Assembly (NCBI RefSeq): GCF_021233055.1
Contig: NZ_CP089538.1
Coordinates: forward strand, 1,159,501 to 1,223,500
Origin: Spirosoma oryzicola
GTDB lineage: Bacteria > Bacteroidota > Bacteroidia > Cytophagales > Spirosomataceae
Reading direction: 5' to 3'
DNA length: 64,000 nucleotides
A program made the translations under genes and the position numbers. Positions 8,183-16,903 of the stretch are shown here, piece after piece. The notes below the pieces were generated by a model. That model ran no database searches. It was not told where the DNA came from and saw only the letters and a program-made list of their open reading frames with translations. Position 1 is the first letter of the stretch. Each line of letters begins with the position of its first letter.

Positions 8183-8533
8183 ATGCTTGATCACGAAAAA
8201 TCATCGGATTTGCTCGACTCCACGATGGACGTTTTGAATGCAGATCCTGCTACATCAACACCGCAAAGCGGAACGGGTGTCATCAACAGTTGGCTCGAGG
8301 AACTCCGCAAAGCGGACAACGCTGCCGACATCACAAACAGTCTTGAGCAAGTGAAAACGCAACTAGAAAGCGGTGAGATCAGTGCGGGCGAGCTAAGTGA
8401 TTTGTTTACTACGTTGGCTACCCAAACGGTTGAATTCAGCACGCGCTTAGGATCGGAAGGGGATATTGCCTACCGACTCGAAGGCTTGGCATCGGCTCTA
8501 CGCTCGCTGGCCGGTCAATTAGGGAATCAATAA
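8183..8533 (+). CDS. Array paralog 8: small helical protein of unknown family
   Basis: Last of the eight, 116 residues. It is more diverged: the core reads SGTGVINSWLEEL, keeping Gly, Ile and Trp, with a middle helix NSLEQVKTQLESGEIS and an end LEGLASALRSLAGQLGNQ. Acidic and signal-less. It starts one base after the stop of paralog 7. The array ends at a long inverted repeat shared with the convergent gene. Confidence 0.84.
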   Translation: MLDHEKSSDLLDSTMDVLNADPATSTPQSGTGVINSWLEELRKADNAADITNSLEQVKTQLESGEISAGELSDLFTTLATQTVEFSTRLGSEGDIAYRLEGLASALRSLAGQLGNQ

Positions 8534-8542
8534 AAAAGTCAG

Positions 8543-8606
8543 GGTATTCGGTTTACACGCATGATACGCCTTCCAAAAGAGGCTACATCCCTGTAAACCG
8601 AATACC
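8543..8606. terminator. Bidirectional terminator between the paralog array and the VCBS gene
   Basis: GGTATTCGGTTTACA at 8543-8557 and TGTAAACCGAATACC at 8592-8606 form a perfect 15-bp stem in the gap between two convergent genes. Confidence 0.65.
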
Positions 8607-8611
8607 GACAA

Positions 8612-9844
8612 TCAGGGCTTTTGCTGGTTCCAGTAAATAAGCACGTTCAGCGTAGCACGACCCGATGCAATCAGGTCCAGATCCCCATCACCATCCAAGT
8701 CAGCCGCTTGCAGATCTTCGCAGGCCATCCGTACGCTGTCGTCCAGTGAGTACCCTTCCAGATTCCCTTCTTCTTTAGGCTTAAAGAGCCGGACTCCTAC
8801 GGCTCCCGCTGCGTTTGGATTGCGCCATCCGGCTACAATCTGGTCACTACCGATTCCCAGAAAATCACCGCAAACAAGGGCGTGCCCCTGGCTGAGTATA
8901 TCCGTCAACACATCGACTACTTTATCCTCAACTTTCGGTTTTGGTTTCGCAAACGTGTACGCTCCGCTTTCGACCTGTAATAGATTCCCGTGCATAGGCT
9001 GGATCGTTGCAATAGCGCTGCCACCGTTTAGCCGGCGAATTTCGCCAATACCTTCGGTGCCTTTCGTCAGTAACGGTAACGCATTGCTGGCCACTTCATC
9101 ATCGTACGGACGCCACCGCTTTTTTCGCCACTCAAAAATGCCACCGCCTTCTTTTCCGGCAACAATCAAACCGGTAGTAGCACCATCTTCCCACAGCTCG
9201 AAATTATGCGTGAGGTGCATCGTCGAATCGACCAGGTGACGCTTCCAGGAATCCCTTGGATTTTTGGGGAACTCGTAACCCCAGATGCGAACACCCCGGC
9301 CTTCGCCGTTTTTGTTGCCCAGGCCGTGCAGCGGGACAACGATCAACTGGTGACTGTCTTTGCTAACCTTTGCCCAGCGCATTCGGTGGGTCGTCACTTC
9401 GTGGGGCAAGCGAATGGCTTCCCAACGTTGGGTCGGATCTTGGGGACGAACGAGGTAAAAAACGGCACCTGACTTCGTACTGTCGGTTGTTTCGGCGGGA
9501 TTCCAGCCAGCACCAACAGCCACTTCAACGCGCCCGTCGCCATCCAGATCGCGGGCGGCAATGCACACATTATCCTGTGGCGTCAGATTTGCTGCCATTA
9601 CATGACGTTTCCACGGGCTACTTTTATCGCCTGGATTCTGATACCAGACAAACTCTTTCTGATCGGCCAGTAGAATGTCGGGACGACGGTCGCCGTCGAC
9701 GTCACCAATCGCCAGTCCGTAACCGATATCAATCTGATTATCGACAACCTGGATTTTAAAGTTGGGCGTGGTAGACTGACCAGCACTGTCGTGACTAAGC
9801 AATAGGGGCGCAGCCAGCAAGTAAGCCAACAAGGGGTGTTTCAT
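8612..9844 (-). CDS. Exported VCBS/FG-GAP repeat protein (beta-propeller)
   Basis: A 410-residue protein with a signal peptide (MKHPLLAYLLAAPLLLSHDSAGQ). It carries calcium-binding FG-GAP type loops: DVDGDRRPDIL near residue 49, DLDGDGRVEVA near 97 and DLDGDGDLDLI near 389, spread as expected for a seven-bladed propeller. The middle (THNFELWED, WRPYDDE) resembles the propeller half of aldos-2-ulose dehydratase-like proteins, but no catalytic assignment is safe from sequence alone. Its ATG overlaps the stop of the upstream metallo-hydrolase by 4 bases, so the two are translated together. Likely periplasmic or surface sugar-related protein. Confidence 0.85.
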   Translation of the reverse strand: MKHPLLAYLLAAPLLLSHDSAGQSTTPNFKIQVVDNQIDIGYGLAIGDVDGDRRPDILLADQKEFVWYQNPGDKSSPWKRHVMAANLTPQDNVCIAARDLDGDGRVEVAVGAGWNPAETTDSTKSGAVFYLVRPQDPTQRWEAIRLPHEVTTHRMRWAKVSKDSHQLIVVPLHGLGNKNGEGRGVRIWGYEFPKNPRDSWKRHLVDSTMHLTHNFELWEDGATTGLIVAGKEGGGIFEWRKKRWRPYDDEVASNALPLLTKGTEGIGEIRRLNGGSAIATIQPMHGNLLQVESGAYTFAKPKPKVEDKVVDVLTDILSQGHALVCGDFLGIGSDQIVAGWRNPNAAGAVGVRLFKPKEEGNLEGYSLDDSVRMACEDLQAADLDGDGDLDLIASGRATLNVLIYWNQQKP

Positions 9845-10725
9845 CGTTTTAGATTCGTTTCGGACTCCCGACTTAGATGGATTCCTTCGCCCAACTGCAT
9901 GACGCGGTAAGGCGTCCCGTATTGGTTGCAGGCTTTGATGAAGTCGTCGGGGTCAGCTGTGTTAAAGGCAAACAGATCGTAATGGTGCGAGACAACGAGC
10001 TTTGCCCCAATGGCTTTACCGAGCCGGGCGGCCTCGTCGGGATTAAGATTGCCCGCTACGCGTCGTTCGGGTTTATTGCCATTGATGGGCAAAAAGGCTA
10101 CATCCACGTCAAACGGTTTCAGAATATCGACCAGGCCATCATACCAGAGCGTATCACCAGAATGGTACACGCGATAGGGGCCCAGTTCGACCATAAAGCC
10201 CATGAATTTACAGCGGCCTTCGGCGTCTCGTTCGAGTTCATTATGGGCTGCGGGAACACCGCGGATAACGAACCCATCAACCGTACTGGCTTGCCCGTCG
10301 TTCAGGCCGATGGGCCAGTGCCGTCCGCGCCAATGGGTGGACTGCTCCAAACGTTCGGCAACAAAATTGCGGTTGGCTTCGGGGATAACAAAGCGTAGCG
10401 ACGGGTTTCCGGCCATGATCGGCAACAGCGTTTCGGCGTCCAGATGATCGGTATGGTTGTGGCTTGACGTTACCACGTCGATATCCGTGAGCTTGGCCGG
10501 ATTAATGACAATCTCCGATAGTCGAACGTGCGGTTTATCCGTGTGGGCATACTTACGGCTTAGCGAATCCGACAGATACGGATCGAACAGCAGTTGTTTC
10601 CCGTTGTATTGCAGCAGAAAACCGCTTTGTCCAAGCCACCAGATATGCAGCATATCCGGTTTGTCTCTCGCTGAGGCTATATCGGCCAGTAGCGCGTCGT
10701 CTTTTTGAAAAGCAGGTTTAAGCAT
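9841..10725 (-). CDS. MBL-fold metal-dependent hydrolase, UlaG-like
   Basis: A 294-residue cytoplasmic protein of the metallo-beta-lactamase fold. The metal site motif appears as SSHNHTDHLD (HxHxDH) near residue 88, with a second ligand region YHSGDTLWYDG near 190 and a C-terminal VVSHHYDLFAF. The N-terminal IWWLGQSGFLLQYNGKQLLFDPYLSDS is the UlaG/YtkL-type start. UlaG is an L-ascorbate-6-phosphate lactonase, but this subfamily is broad (lactonases, NAPE-PLD-like), so the substrate is open. It overlaps the VCBS gene by 4 bases and follows the SDR gene by 47. Confidence 0.88.
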   Translation of the reverse strand: MLKPAFQKDDALLADIASARDKPDMLHIWWLGQSGFLLQYNGKQLLFDPYLSDSLSRKYAHTDKPHVRLSEIVINPAKLTDIDVVTSSHNHTDHLDAETLLPIMAGNPSLRFVIPEANRNFVAERLEQSTHWRGRHWPIGLNDGQASTVDGFVIRGVPAAHNELERDAEGRCKFMGFMVELGPYRVYHSGDTLWYDGLVDILKPFDVDVAFLPINGNKPERRVAGNLNPDEAARLGKAIGAKLVVSHHYDLFAFNTADPDDFIKACNQYGTPYRVMQLGEGIHLSRESETNLKR

Positions 10726-10772
10726 GGGCTGTTATCTGGAAGCGAACCGTTAACGACTGAAAGCGAAAAATC

Positions 10773-11633
10773 TTACGGCTTATACCGCAATCCACTCACC
10801 CGGCCCAGAATCCAGTCGATAGTTCGGTCCGGCAATAGCCTTGGTAGTATCCAACTGGTTAGTTTGTTTGGTACTATTGCGTACCGCGTATGAGGATGCT
10901 TTGTTTCGTGAATTTGCACAATACGCTCACCGAGGTAATCGACAGAAAAACCACGTTGCTCAGACGCTTCAACCTGCTTTAGAAACCATTGCATGGCCGG
11001 ATAATAAGCCGTGTCCCGATAAGCGCTAATATCCGTCCCTTTTCCCCAGATCGGCGTTTTGACGGCACCTGGTCCAACAATAACGACAGGAATACCAAAC
11101 AGTTTCAACTCCCGGCGCAAGCTGTGCGAGATGCCTTCAACGGCATGTTTGGAGCCAACGTACGCGCCCATAAACGGTATCGCAACCTGACCGTTAACCG
11201 AACTGATGTTGAGAATTCGGCCCGGCTGAACCGGATGGTTCGCCCGCGCGCCCAGCAAAGGCAGAAAGACCTGTGTAACCTGAATCAGTCCCAGCACGTT
11301 TACGTCGAAATGATTTCGGATGGTTTCGATGGGCTGATAGTGCAGCGGACCGCCAACGGCAATCCCCGCGTTGTTGATGAGCCCACCCAGGCCGCTGTCG
11401 CCGAGCTGATCCGTAAGCCATTGCGCCGATTTAGCAATGGCGCTGGCATCCGTTACGTCGAACACCAGCGGAACAAACCGAGGCCCCAGTTCCGCCTGAA
11501 GTCGGTCGGCGTCGGCCTGCTGGCGGACACTGCCAAAAACCGTATAGCCACGTTGAATAAACTGCCGGGCTGCCCCGTAGCCAATACCGGTCGATACGCC
11601 GGAGATGAGAATGTTTTTGCTGACGGGTTTCAT
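10773..11633 (-). CDS. SDR-family oxidoreductase (classical short-chain dehydrogenase)
   Basis: NAD(P)-dependent dehydrogenase/reductase of about 286 residues. The cofactor motif SGVSTGIG lies at the N-terminus, NNAGIAVGG near residue 85, and the catalytic Tyr-Lys in YVGSK near 154-158, preceded by NISSVNGQ. I chose the ATG at 11633 because the ORF extension to 11723 adds 30 residues that precede the Rossmann start and look non-coding. It leads a three-gene minus-strand run with the UlaG-like and VCBS genes. The substrate is unknown. Confidence 0.9.
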   Translation of the reverse strand: MKPVSKNILISGVSTGIGYGAARQFIQRGYTVFGSVRQQADADRLQAELGPRFVPLVFDVTDASAIAKSAQWLTDQLGDSGLGGLINNAGIAVGGPLHYQPIETIRNHFDVNVLGLIQVTQVFLPLLGARANHPVQPGRILNISSVNGQVAIPFMGAYVGSKHAVEGISHSLRRELKLFGIPVVIVGPGAVKTPIWGKGTDISAYRDTAYYPAMQWFLKQVEASEQRGFSVDYLGERIVQIHETKHPHTRYAIVPNKLTSWILPRLLPDRTIDWILGRVSGLRYKP

Positions 11634-11811
11634 GCTGTAAACATACCCATAATCCGGCTCAACAAACGCCCGGAAATTGGCGTTATCTTTTTCGAATTCG
11701 TTAGGGATACGGTAAATTGACAAACGAATCCGGCTCTGGTAAGCGAAAATCCTTATCGGTGTCGGCCAAATTAGTTACTCAGCACATCAATTCGTTAATC
11801 AGTCAACAGTT

Positions 11812-12378
11812 ATGCAGGACATTGAGCCCTTCTACGGCTGGGAAAAATATTATACGTCGGCCGACGATGAACGGTCGCCGTTTCATGAACGGGAGTATAA
11901 TATGCAGCAGTACGAAAACAACATATATGGTTATTACATCCACCCGCTTTGGGACGAAATCGGATCGGAAACGCTTTACTGCAAAATACTATACGCCAAT
12001 TATGACCGACAGTTTGTTGTGATTGAGCTTTTTGGGGAATGGAATGACACGCTTCACAACGACATCATGTATCTGAAGCGGCAGGTAATCGATCCGTTGG
12101 TGTATCAGGAAATCAAATATTTTATTCTGATCAGCGAAAACATTCTCAACTTTCACGGTTCGGATGATAGCTATTACGAGGAATGGTTTGAGGATGTAGA
12201 AGATGGCTGGATCGCGGCTATTCATTCGCCGGAGTTTATCGAGCGTGAATGGAAAAAATACCACCTGGATTATTACATCAATTTTGGCGGTACGCTCGAC
12301 ATTGCCAACTGGCGAACATTAAAACCCGTCAATCTGTTTGAGCTAGTGAACAGCCTGATCGTGCGTCGGTTAGGGTAA
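11812..12378 (+). CDS. Conserved hypothetical protein, aromatic- and acid-rich
   Basis: A 188-residue soluble protein without signal peptide or membrane segment. I do not recognise a characterised family. It is rich in Tyr, Trp and acidic residues (YYIHPLWDEIG, YYEEWFEDVEDGW) and has a compact hydrophobic core pattern (ILYANYDRQFVVIELFGEW, YFILISENILNF) typical of a small alpha/beta domain. It reads divergently from the SDR gene and lies 53 bases before the coiled-coil gene, with which it may be co-transcribed. The start at 11812 follows a run of stop codons in the leader. Confidence 0.75.
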   Translation: MQDIEPFYGWEKYYTSADDERSPFHEREYNMQQYENNIYGYYIHPLWDEIGSETLYCKILYANYDRQFVVIELFGEWNDTLHNDIMYLKRQVIDPLVYQEIKYFILISENILNFHGSDDSYYEEWFEDVEDGWIAAIHSPEFIEREWKKYHLDYYINFGGTLDIANWRTLKPVNLFELVNSLIVRRLG

Positions 12379-12431
12379 GCACCCGCAAGGCTCTGTTCAC
12401 GAGTTACCCATTACTCAAATCCCACAATCCT

Positions 12432-12908
12432 ATGGAAAATAACGCGAAAAATACCACTGCTGACGATGTAAACGCGGCTAAATCGACGGCGGCAGAGAAG
12501 CTGGCGTCTTTCAAAGCCGAAGCGAACCAGCACTTAAACGCAGCCGCTGCGCAACTGGACGAGTTAAAAGACAAGCTGATTGCTCAGGCGCAGGAATTCG
12601 GAAAGGACATTGATGTGGAAGGCATCAAAACAAAAGCAACCGAGCATTTTGACGCGGCTAAAGCATCCACCGCCGATAATCTGGCCAACCTGCAAGCTCA
12701 GGCCGAAACGGTTTTTGCTGCGGCATCGGCCAAAGCAGATCAACTGTCGGAGGTTGCCGAAGATAAATTCGACGAATTGAAAGCCGAAGCCTCGGTGCAG
12801 TTCGAAGCCGCTCAGGTAAAACTGGACGAGCTGAAAGCCGAAGCGGCTCTTCAAATTGAAGAAGCCAAAGAAAAAGCAAAGAGCTTCTGGGAGCAGCTCT
12901 TTAAGTAA
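12432..12908 (+). CDS. Repetitive amphipathic-helix protein (LEA/apolipoprotein-like)
   Basis: A 158-residue protein made almost wholly of Ala, Glu, Lys, Asp, Gln and Leu. Degenerate repeats are visible: LDELKDKL, FDELKAEA, LDELKAEA, and FKAEA / FDAAKA / FEAAQV. This gives a continuous amphipathic helix or coiled coil without Pro or Cys, ending SFWEQLFK. Such proteins behave as stress or surface-binding proteins; a precise role cannot be assigned. No signal peptide. The strong hairpin after the stop shows the transcript ends here. Confidence 0.8.
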   Translation: MENNAKNTTADDVNAAKSTAAEKLASFKAEANQHLNAAAAQLDELKDKLIAQAQEFGKDIDVEGIKTKATEHFDAAKASTADNLANLQAQAETVFAAASAKADQLSEVAEDKFDELKAEASVQFEAAQVKLDELKAEAALQIEEAKEKAKSFWEQLFK

Positions 12909-12920
12909 AAACAATACCGT

Positions 12921-12976
12921 AAGGGACGGCGAACCGGGTAAGGCTTAAAAAGTACGCCCAACGTTCGCCGTCCCTT
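12921..12976 (+). terminator. Terminator after the coiled-coil gene
   Basis: AAGGGACGGCGAAC at 12921-12934 and GTTCGCCGTCCCTT at 12963-12976 make a perfect 14-bp GC-rich stem followed by TTGTCTTT. Confidence 0.65.
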
Positions 12977-12988
12977 TGTCTTTACAGC

Positions 12989-12996
12989 TAACTTTG
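12989..12996 (+). promoter_or_regulatory. Possible -7 promoter box for the RM-like gene
   Basis: TAACTTTG matches TAnnTTTG exactly but ends only 5 bases before the ATG at 13002, implying a nearly leaderless mRNA. No -33 TTTG lies at 19 bases, so support is partial. Confidence 0.3.
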
Positions 12997-13001
12997 CCTT
13001 T

Positions 13002-16000
13002 ATGAGGCTCCAACTTCGTAAACCTGCTCAATCACTCAACAAAGCCTATGCTCGACAGGCCGTCACGCGGGAGCAGATGGATAAATTCCGGCGGGTACTG
13101 GCAGGCTTGTTTTCGCGGGTAAACGAAAAAGAGTCCGAAGACTATCAGCGAACGATTATTGCTGATTTCCTGCGTGACGTGTTCGATGCGGAGGCATTCG
13201 ACCTGAGCGCCCAACAAGGAGTTGATATTAGTATTCAGCCGAAATCAGCTACGCAGGCTTCGACTGAAAAGGTGTCGTCCGGCGCGTCCGTGTCGGCAGT
13301 AGAGGTGCCGAGTGTTGTTGTCGAAACCAGAAAGGTGTTTGCCGGTGAGATGATGACACCGCTTAAGAACAACGTCAGGGCACTGCACGAACTGATTCTG
13401 CACTACTTCGAAAACGCCGAACGCGATCAGCCTACCGTTATCCGTCAGTTGATTATCACCGACGTTTACAACTGGTTTCTTTTCGATGAAGTCGATTTTC
13501 GCCGTTTTTTCTACAACAATGCCCGGCTCAAAAAGCTGTATCAGATCAAGCAGCAGCAACAGAAAGAGAACACCTTCTTTTTTGCGGAAACGGCCCGGAT
13601 TTTACGCGACCTTGACGCCGAAATCCCCGTCACGTACCTGAACCTTCGCCAAACGGCTGACTCGCTCAATCGCGTTTCCGAACCGGGTAACCGCGCTTTA
13701 CTGACGGCCCTTAAACTGCTTTCGCCGGAACATCTGGTAAAGCGTCCATTCGATAACGGCACCGGCTCGTTCAATCAGCGCTTCTACGATGAATTGCTGT
13801 GGATAATCGGATTGCGGGAAACGCCAACGGCTAAGATTGGCACGCGCATTGACCGGTTACCCCAAGACGAACGGTTAGAAGGCTCGTTGCTGGAAAATAC
13901 GATTCAGCAGCTACAGGCGCGTAACGTACTGGGCTCGGGCGACGACTGGACGGATTACGGAGCCAACGAAGACGAGCAGCTTTTTGCCGTTGGACTTGAC
14001 TTATGCATTACCTGGATCAATCGTATTTTTCTGCTTAAAGTGCTGGAAGGGCAATTGGGCAATTGCTATCCGGATGAGCCGCCCCGCCCGTTTCTGAGCG
14101 TACGATGTATTGATAAGTTCGCTTCGTTGAGTGAGTTGTTCGCCACGTTAACCATACCTGTTGAACAGCGTTCCGTAGATGCAATCAATCGTTTTGGTCG
14201 CGTTCCTCACTTGGGCAGTTCTTTATTCGACAAAACGGATCTCGAACAAAAAACGCTGACGGTCGATGCGCTTACTGCTACGCTCGAATTACCGCTGCTC
14301 GGACAAACCGCTTTGCGGAGTTCGCCCAATGAGCCGCAGACTGGATCGCTAGCGACGCTGCCTTATTTGCTAACTTTTCTGGATGCTTACGACTTTTCGG
14401 CTGACGGGTCTGTTGAAGTGATCGACGCAGATAAGCCCAGCATTCGTGCCGCTACGCTTAGTGTAACGCTCGAACGGCTTAACGAATATCGAAATGGCTC
14501 GTTGCCCATACCTGCCGCCGTAACGGCGTACACGGTTCAAGAGGCACTCCGTAGAGCAATACTGTCCAAGTTCACTACGCTATCGGAATCGATCGATCCT
14601 TCTATTCCCAATCTGAGCGGTGCGACGAGCCTTGCTGAGCTAAAAAGTCTTTTTCGGGATGCGCAACCCGATGCGCTGCTTCGATTAAATGCAATTGTCA
14701 ACAGCCTGCGTCTTGTCGATCCAGCCGTAGGGAGTGGACGTTTTCTACTCTCGGCGCTCAACGAACTGATTGCTTTTAAAGCCGAACTCGGTATTCTCGT
14801 TGACATTAACGGACAACGCTTGCCGCAGCTTGCAATAAGTGTCGTTGATGGTGATCTGCTGATGACGAACGAAGACGGTGAACTGTTCACGTATACCGGA
14901 ACCGAAGAGGACAATGCCACCTACTCGCCTTTCGAGCGGCAACGGATTCAGAAAACAATGTTTCACGAAAAGCAGACGCTTATCGAAAACTGTCTTTTCG
15001 GAGTAGATCGTGCTCCTGGTTCGGTGGCAACGTACCAGGTTCGTTTGTGGATAGAACTGCTAAAAAGTCTATATCGGCCAAGTGCTGAACCGCAATACCT
15101 TACTGTCCCCAAAGACCAATCTGCTAACCGGACAATGGTACCCAACGCGGATGACTCACCCGATGGGGTGGCTTTGCGGCTCACGCCGAATAGCAACGTG
15201 GGCAATTCGTTGGTGTCGCGCATTAGCGTTGATTTCCGGGTAGAAAGCCTGAGCAGCCTATCGGCGCGCGAAAAGCTTCAGGTCGATCTTGAGCAATACA
15301 AAGCCGACTTATTGACTCGTAAACAAAGGCATGATAACGCCGGGGACACCGAGACTCGTACTCGCATTAACGCATTCGAGGAGTCAATAAAGCTGCTTTT
15401 ACCCACTGATCAGAAAGAAAGCGCATCGATCAGGCGGATGGAAGCAAAACTAGCGCAATCGACGCTGACGTTTGATTTTGTCGATAGCGACGACCGGTTT
15501 CGCAAACTGAATGAGCAACTGGCGGTTCGTAAGCAGGCATTCGCTAACCAGCAACGGCTGTTTCAGCAGGCGGTTGAGTGGCGGTTTGTATTTCCTGACG
15601 TTCTCGATGATGCTGGTAACTACGTGGGTTTCGATGCTGTGATCGGGTGTCCGGTTTACCCACGCTCCGATGATTTTAGCCGGTACAAGCCGTACCTACA
15701 AAAAGCGTTCCCTAACACGTATACGAGTAAGGCCGATCCGTACATCCTGTTTGTCGAACTGGGAATGCGACTGCTAAAACCAGATGGACATCTGGCTTAT
15801 GTGTTGCCCGCAAAATGGATGCAGGTCAGTACCGCGAGTAAGCTGCGCAACTGGTTAACGACCAGACACATCGAACAGGTTCTGGATTATAGTAGTTTAC
15901 TGACTACAGAGCAGAATACGTCTTCAACAAGCGTTTTGTTCGTAAGTAATACCGAAGCGACGCCGACATTTCAAGCGGTTAAGATCGACGCGCTTGATCG

Positions 16001-16097
16001 AAATGCGGATAATGCTGCGGTTACCAGTCAAACGGTGGAAATTGCTGTTGCATCCTTACAAGACACGCCCTGGAAACTATTTACTGCCAGTAACTAG
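13002..16097 (+). CDS. Type IIG restriction-modification-like protein, apparently inactivated and truncated
   Basis: A 1031-residue open frame with the architecture of the single-chain Bacteroidota type IIG (Eco57I-like) enzymes. The N-terminal nuclease-like domain runs to about residue 250 (QLIITDVYNWFLFDEVDFRRFF). The N6-adenine methylase domain has an intact motif I, DPAVGSGRFL, at residue 573. Two catalytic places are changed. Where the family has an E-x-K nuclease motif this one has ETRK at 108-111, and where it has NPPY it has CPVY at 883-886 (VIGCPVYPRS). The protein also stops at PWKLFTASN, about where a target-recognition domain should begin. The frame is otherwise intact, so this is either an old loss of function kept under selection or slow decay. 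No partner RM genes are nearby. Confidence 0.75.
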   Translation: MRLQLRKPAQSLNKAYARQAVTREQMDKFRRVLAGLFSRVNEKESEDYQRTIIADFLRDVFDAEAFDLSAQQGVDISIQPKSATQASTEKVSSGASVSAVEVPSVVVETRKVFAGEMMTPLKNNVRALHELILHYFENAERDQPTVIRQLIITDVYNWFLFDEVDFRRFFYNNARLKKLYQIKQQQQKENTFFFAETARILRDLDAEIPVTYLNLRQTADSLNRVSEPGNRALLTALKLLSPEHLVKRPFDNGTGSFNQRFYDELLWIIGLRETPTAKIGTRIDRLPQDERLEGSLLENTIQQLQARNVLGSGDDWTDYGANEDEQLFAVGLDLCITWINRIFLLKVLEGQLGNCYPDEPPRPFLSVRCIDKFASLSELFATLTIPVEQRSVDAINRFGRVPHLGSSLFDKTDLEQKTLTVDALTATLELPLLGQTALRSSPNEPQTGSLATLPYLLTFLDAYDFSADGSVEVIDADKPSIRAATLSVTLERLNEYRNGSLPIPAAVTAYTVQEALRRAILSKFTTLSESIDPSIPNLSGATSLAELKSLFRDAQPDALLRLNAIVNSLRLVDPAVGSGRFLLSALNELIAFKAELGILVDINGQRLPQLAISVVDGDLLMTNEDGELFTYTGTEEDNATYSPFERQRIQKTMFHEKQTLIENCLFGVDRAPGSVATYQVRLWIELLKSLYRPSAEPQYLTVPKDQSANRTMVPNADDSPDGVALRLTPNSNVGNSLVSRISVDFRVESLSSLSAREKLQVDLEQYKADLLTRKQRHDNAGDTETRTRINAFEESIKLLLPTDQKESASIRRMEAKLAQSTLTFDFVDSDDRFRKLNEQLAVRKQAFANQQRLFQQAVEWRFVFPDVLDDAGNYVGFDAVIGCPVYPRSDDFSRYKPYLQKAFPNTYTSKADPYILFVELGMRLLKPDGHLAYVLPAKWMQVSTASKLRNWLTTRHIEQVLDYSSLLTTEQNTSSTSVLFVSNTEATPTFQAVKIDALDRNADNAAVTSQTVEIAVASLQDTPWKLFTASN

Positions 16098-16211
16098 TAA
16101 TCAATACTAGTTCACCGTTGATTTTAGCGGGTTGAGTAATGCCAAAATTGTAGCATAACAAGGAAAACTAAAACGATACCGCCAATCTTACCGTTCGGTG
16201 AGTCCGTTCAG

Positions 16212-16241
16212 ATTGGTTATTCCCGGCGCTGATTATATTTG
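16212..16241 (+). promoter_or_regulatory. Bacteroidota-type promoter for the 16267 gene
   Basis: TATATTTG at 16234-16241 matches TAnnTTTG, and ATTG at 16212-16215 sits 18 bases upstream in the place of TTTG. The ATG at 16267 is about 20 bases after the expected transcription start, which supports that start over the in-frame GTG at 16198. Confidence 0.55.
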
Positions 16242-16266
16242 TAAACCTACCAACCGTATTGGGTGT

Positions 16267-16671
16267 ATGGGTAAGCTTCAACGTCACGTCATACTGCACC
16301 GGTTTCTTTGCCTGTTGATGGCTCTACATGTCATCAATGTCAGTATTGACGCGCCCGACCCATACGCGCACCCGCGCTATCCCGGCGAACGACGCGAAGA
16401 TTTATCCATCAACGAAATTGAAAGTTTTGGCGAACTGCTGCTGGAAGAATGTTTCGGCTTCGAGAACGCCATTCCCGAACACGAAGAATCGGACGACGAT
16501 TCCGAAGTAACCAACGTCGAACACGATTACTTCTTTCATCAACTTTTCGTATTCACGACCTTACCCGCGCGTTATTGGTATTTGATTCGGCAGTCCGTGC
16601 CCTTCAAACCCGCGCATGTGCCTTCGCACGTGCCCGAAATTACGTCTCCTCCTCCCCAGTACGCCGTATAA
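16267..16671 (+). CDS. Small exported or membrane-anchored hypothetical protein
   Basis: 134 residues from the ATG at 16267, beginning with a basic then hydrophobic segment (VILHRFLCLLMALHVINVSIDA) that looks like a signal peptide or anchor. The rest is acidic (EESDDDSE) with the pattern DLSINEIESFGELLLEE, then a Pro-rich end. Its style (LALHVxNVSxDAPD followed by an acidic region) resembles other uncharacterised Bacteroidota small proteins, but I cannot name a function. It lies 232 bases before the efflux operon on the same strand. Confidence 0.65.
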   Translation: MGKLQRHVILHRFLCLLMALHVINVSIDAPDPYAHPRYPGERREDLSINEIESFGELLLEECFGFENAIPEHEESDDDSEVTNVEHDYFFHQLFVFTTLPARYWYLIRQSVPFKPAHVPSHVPEITSPPPQYAV

Positions 16672-16903
16672 CCAGAGCGGTTCGCGTTTGTACTGATTTA
16701 GTCTAGCTTCTGCTCACGATTGGTTGATAATCAAGAAACGTACTGTGCTTTCGGTCCAAAACAGATCGATACACGCCGTACGGTGTGTGCTTATTGACCA
16801 AATCTTCACTATAAATTAATTGGTGTGATCAATTGCTGGCAACCACGGAAAAGGTGGGCAGGCCGGACTGTTTGCACACAGGTACAATTCTACCTTCAAA
16901 ACC

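Noticed and set aside
5024..8533. Array proteins as ESX/WXG100 secretion substrates
   Set aside because: Size and helical nature are similar, but the conserved Trp is followed by a hydrophobic residue, not x-Gly, and no ESX/T7SS ATPase or YxxxD/E tail is visible.
13002..16097. An active restriction-modification defence gene
   Set aside because: Key residues of both catalytic motifs are replaced and the target-recognition domain is missing.
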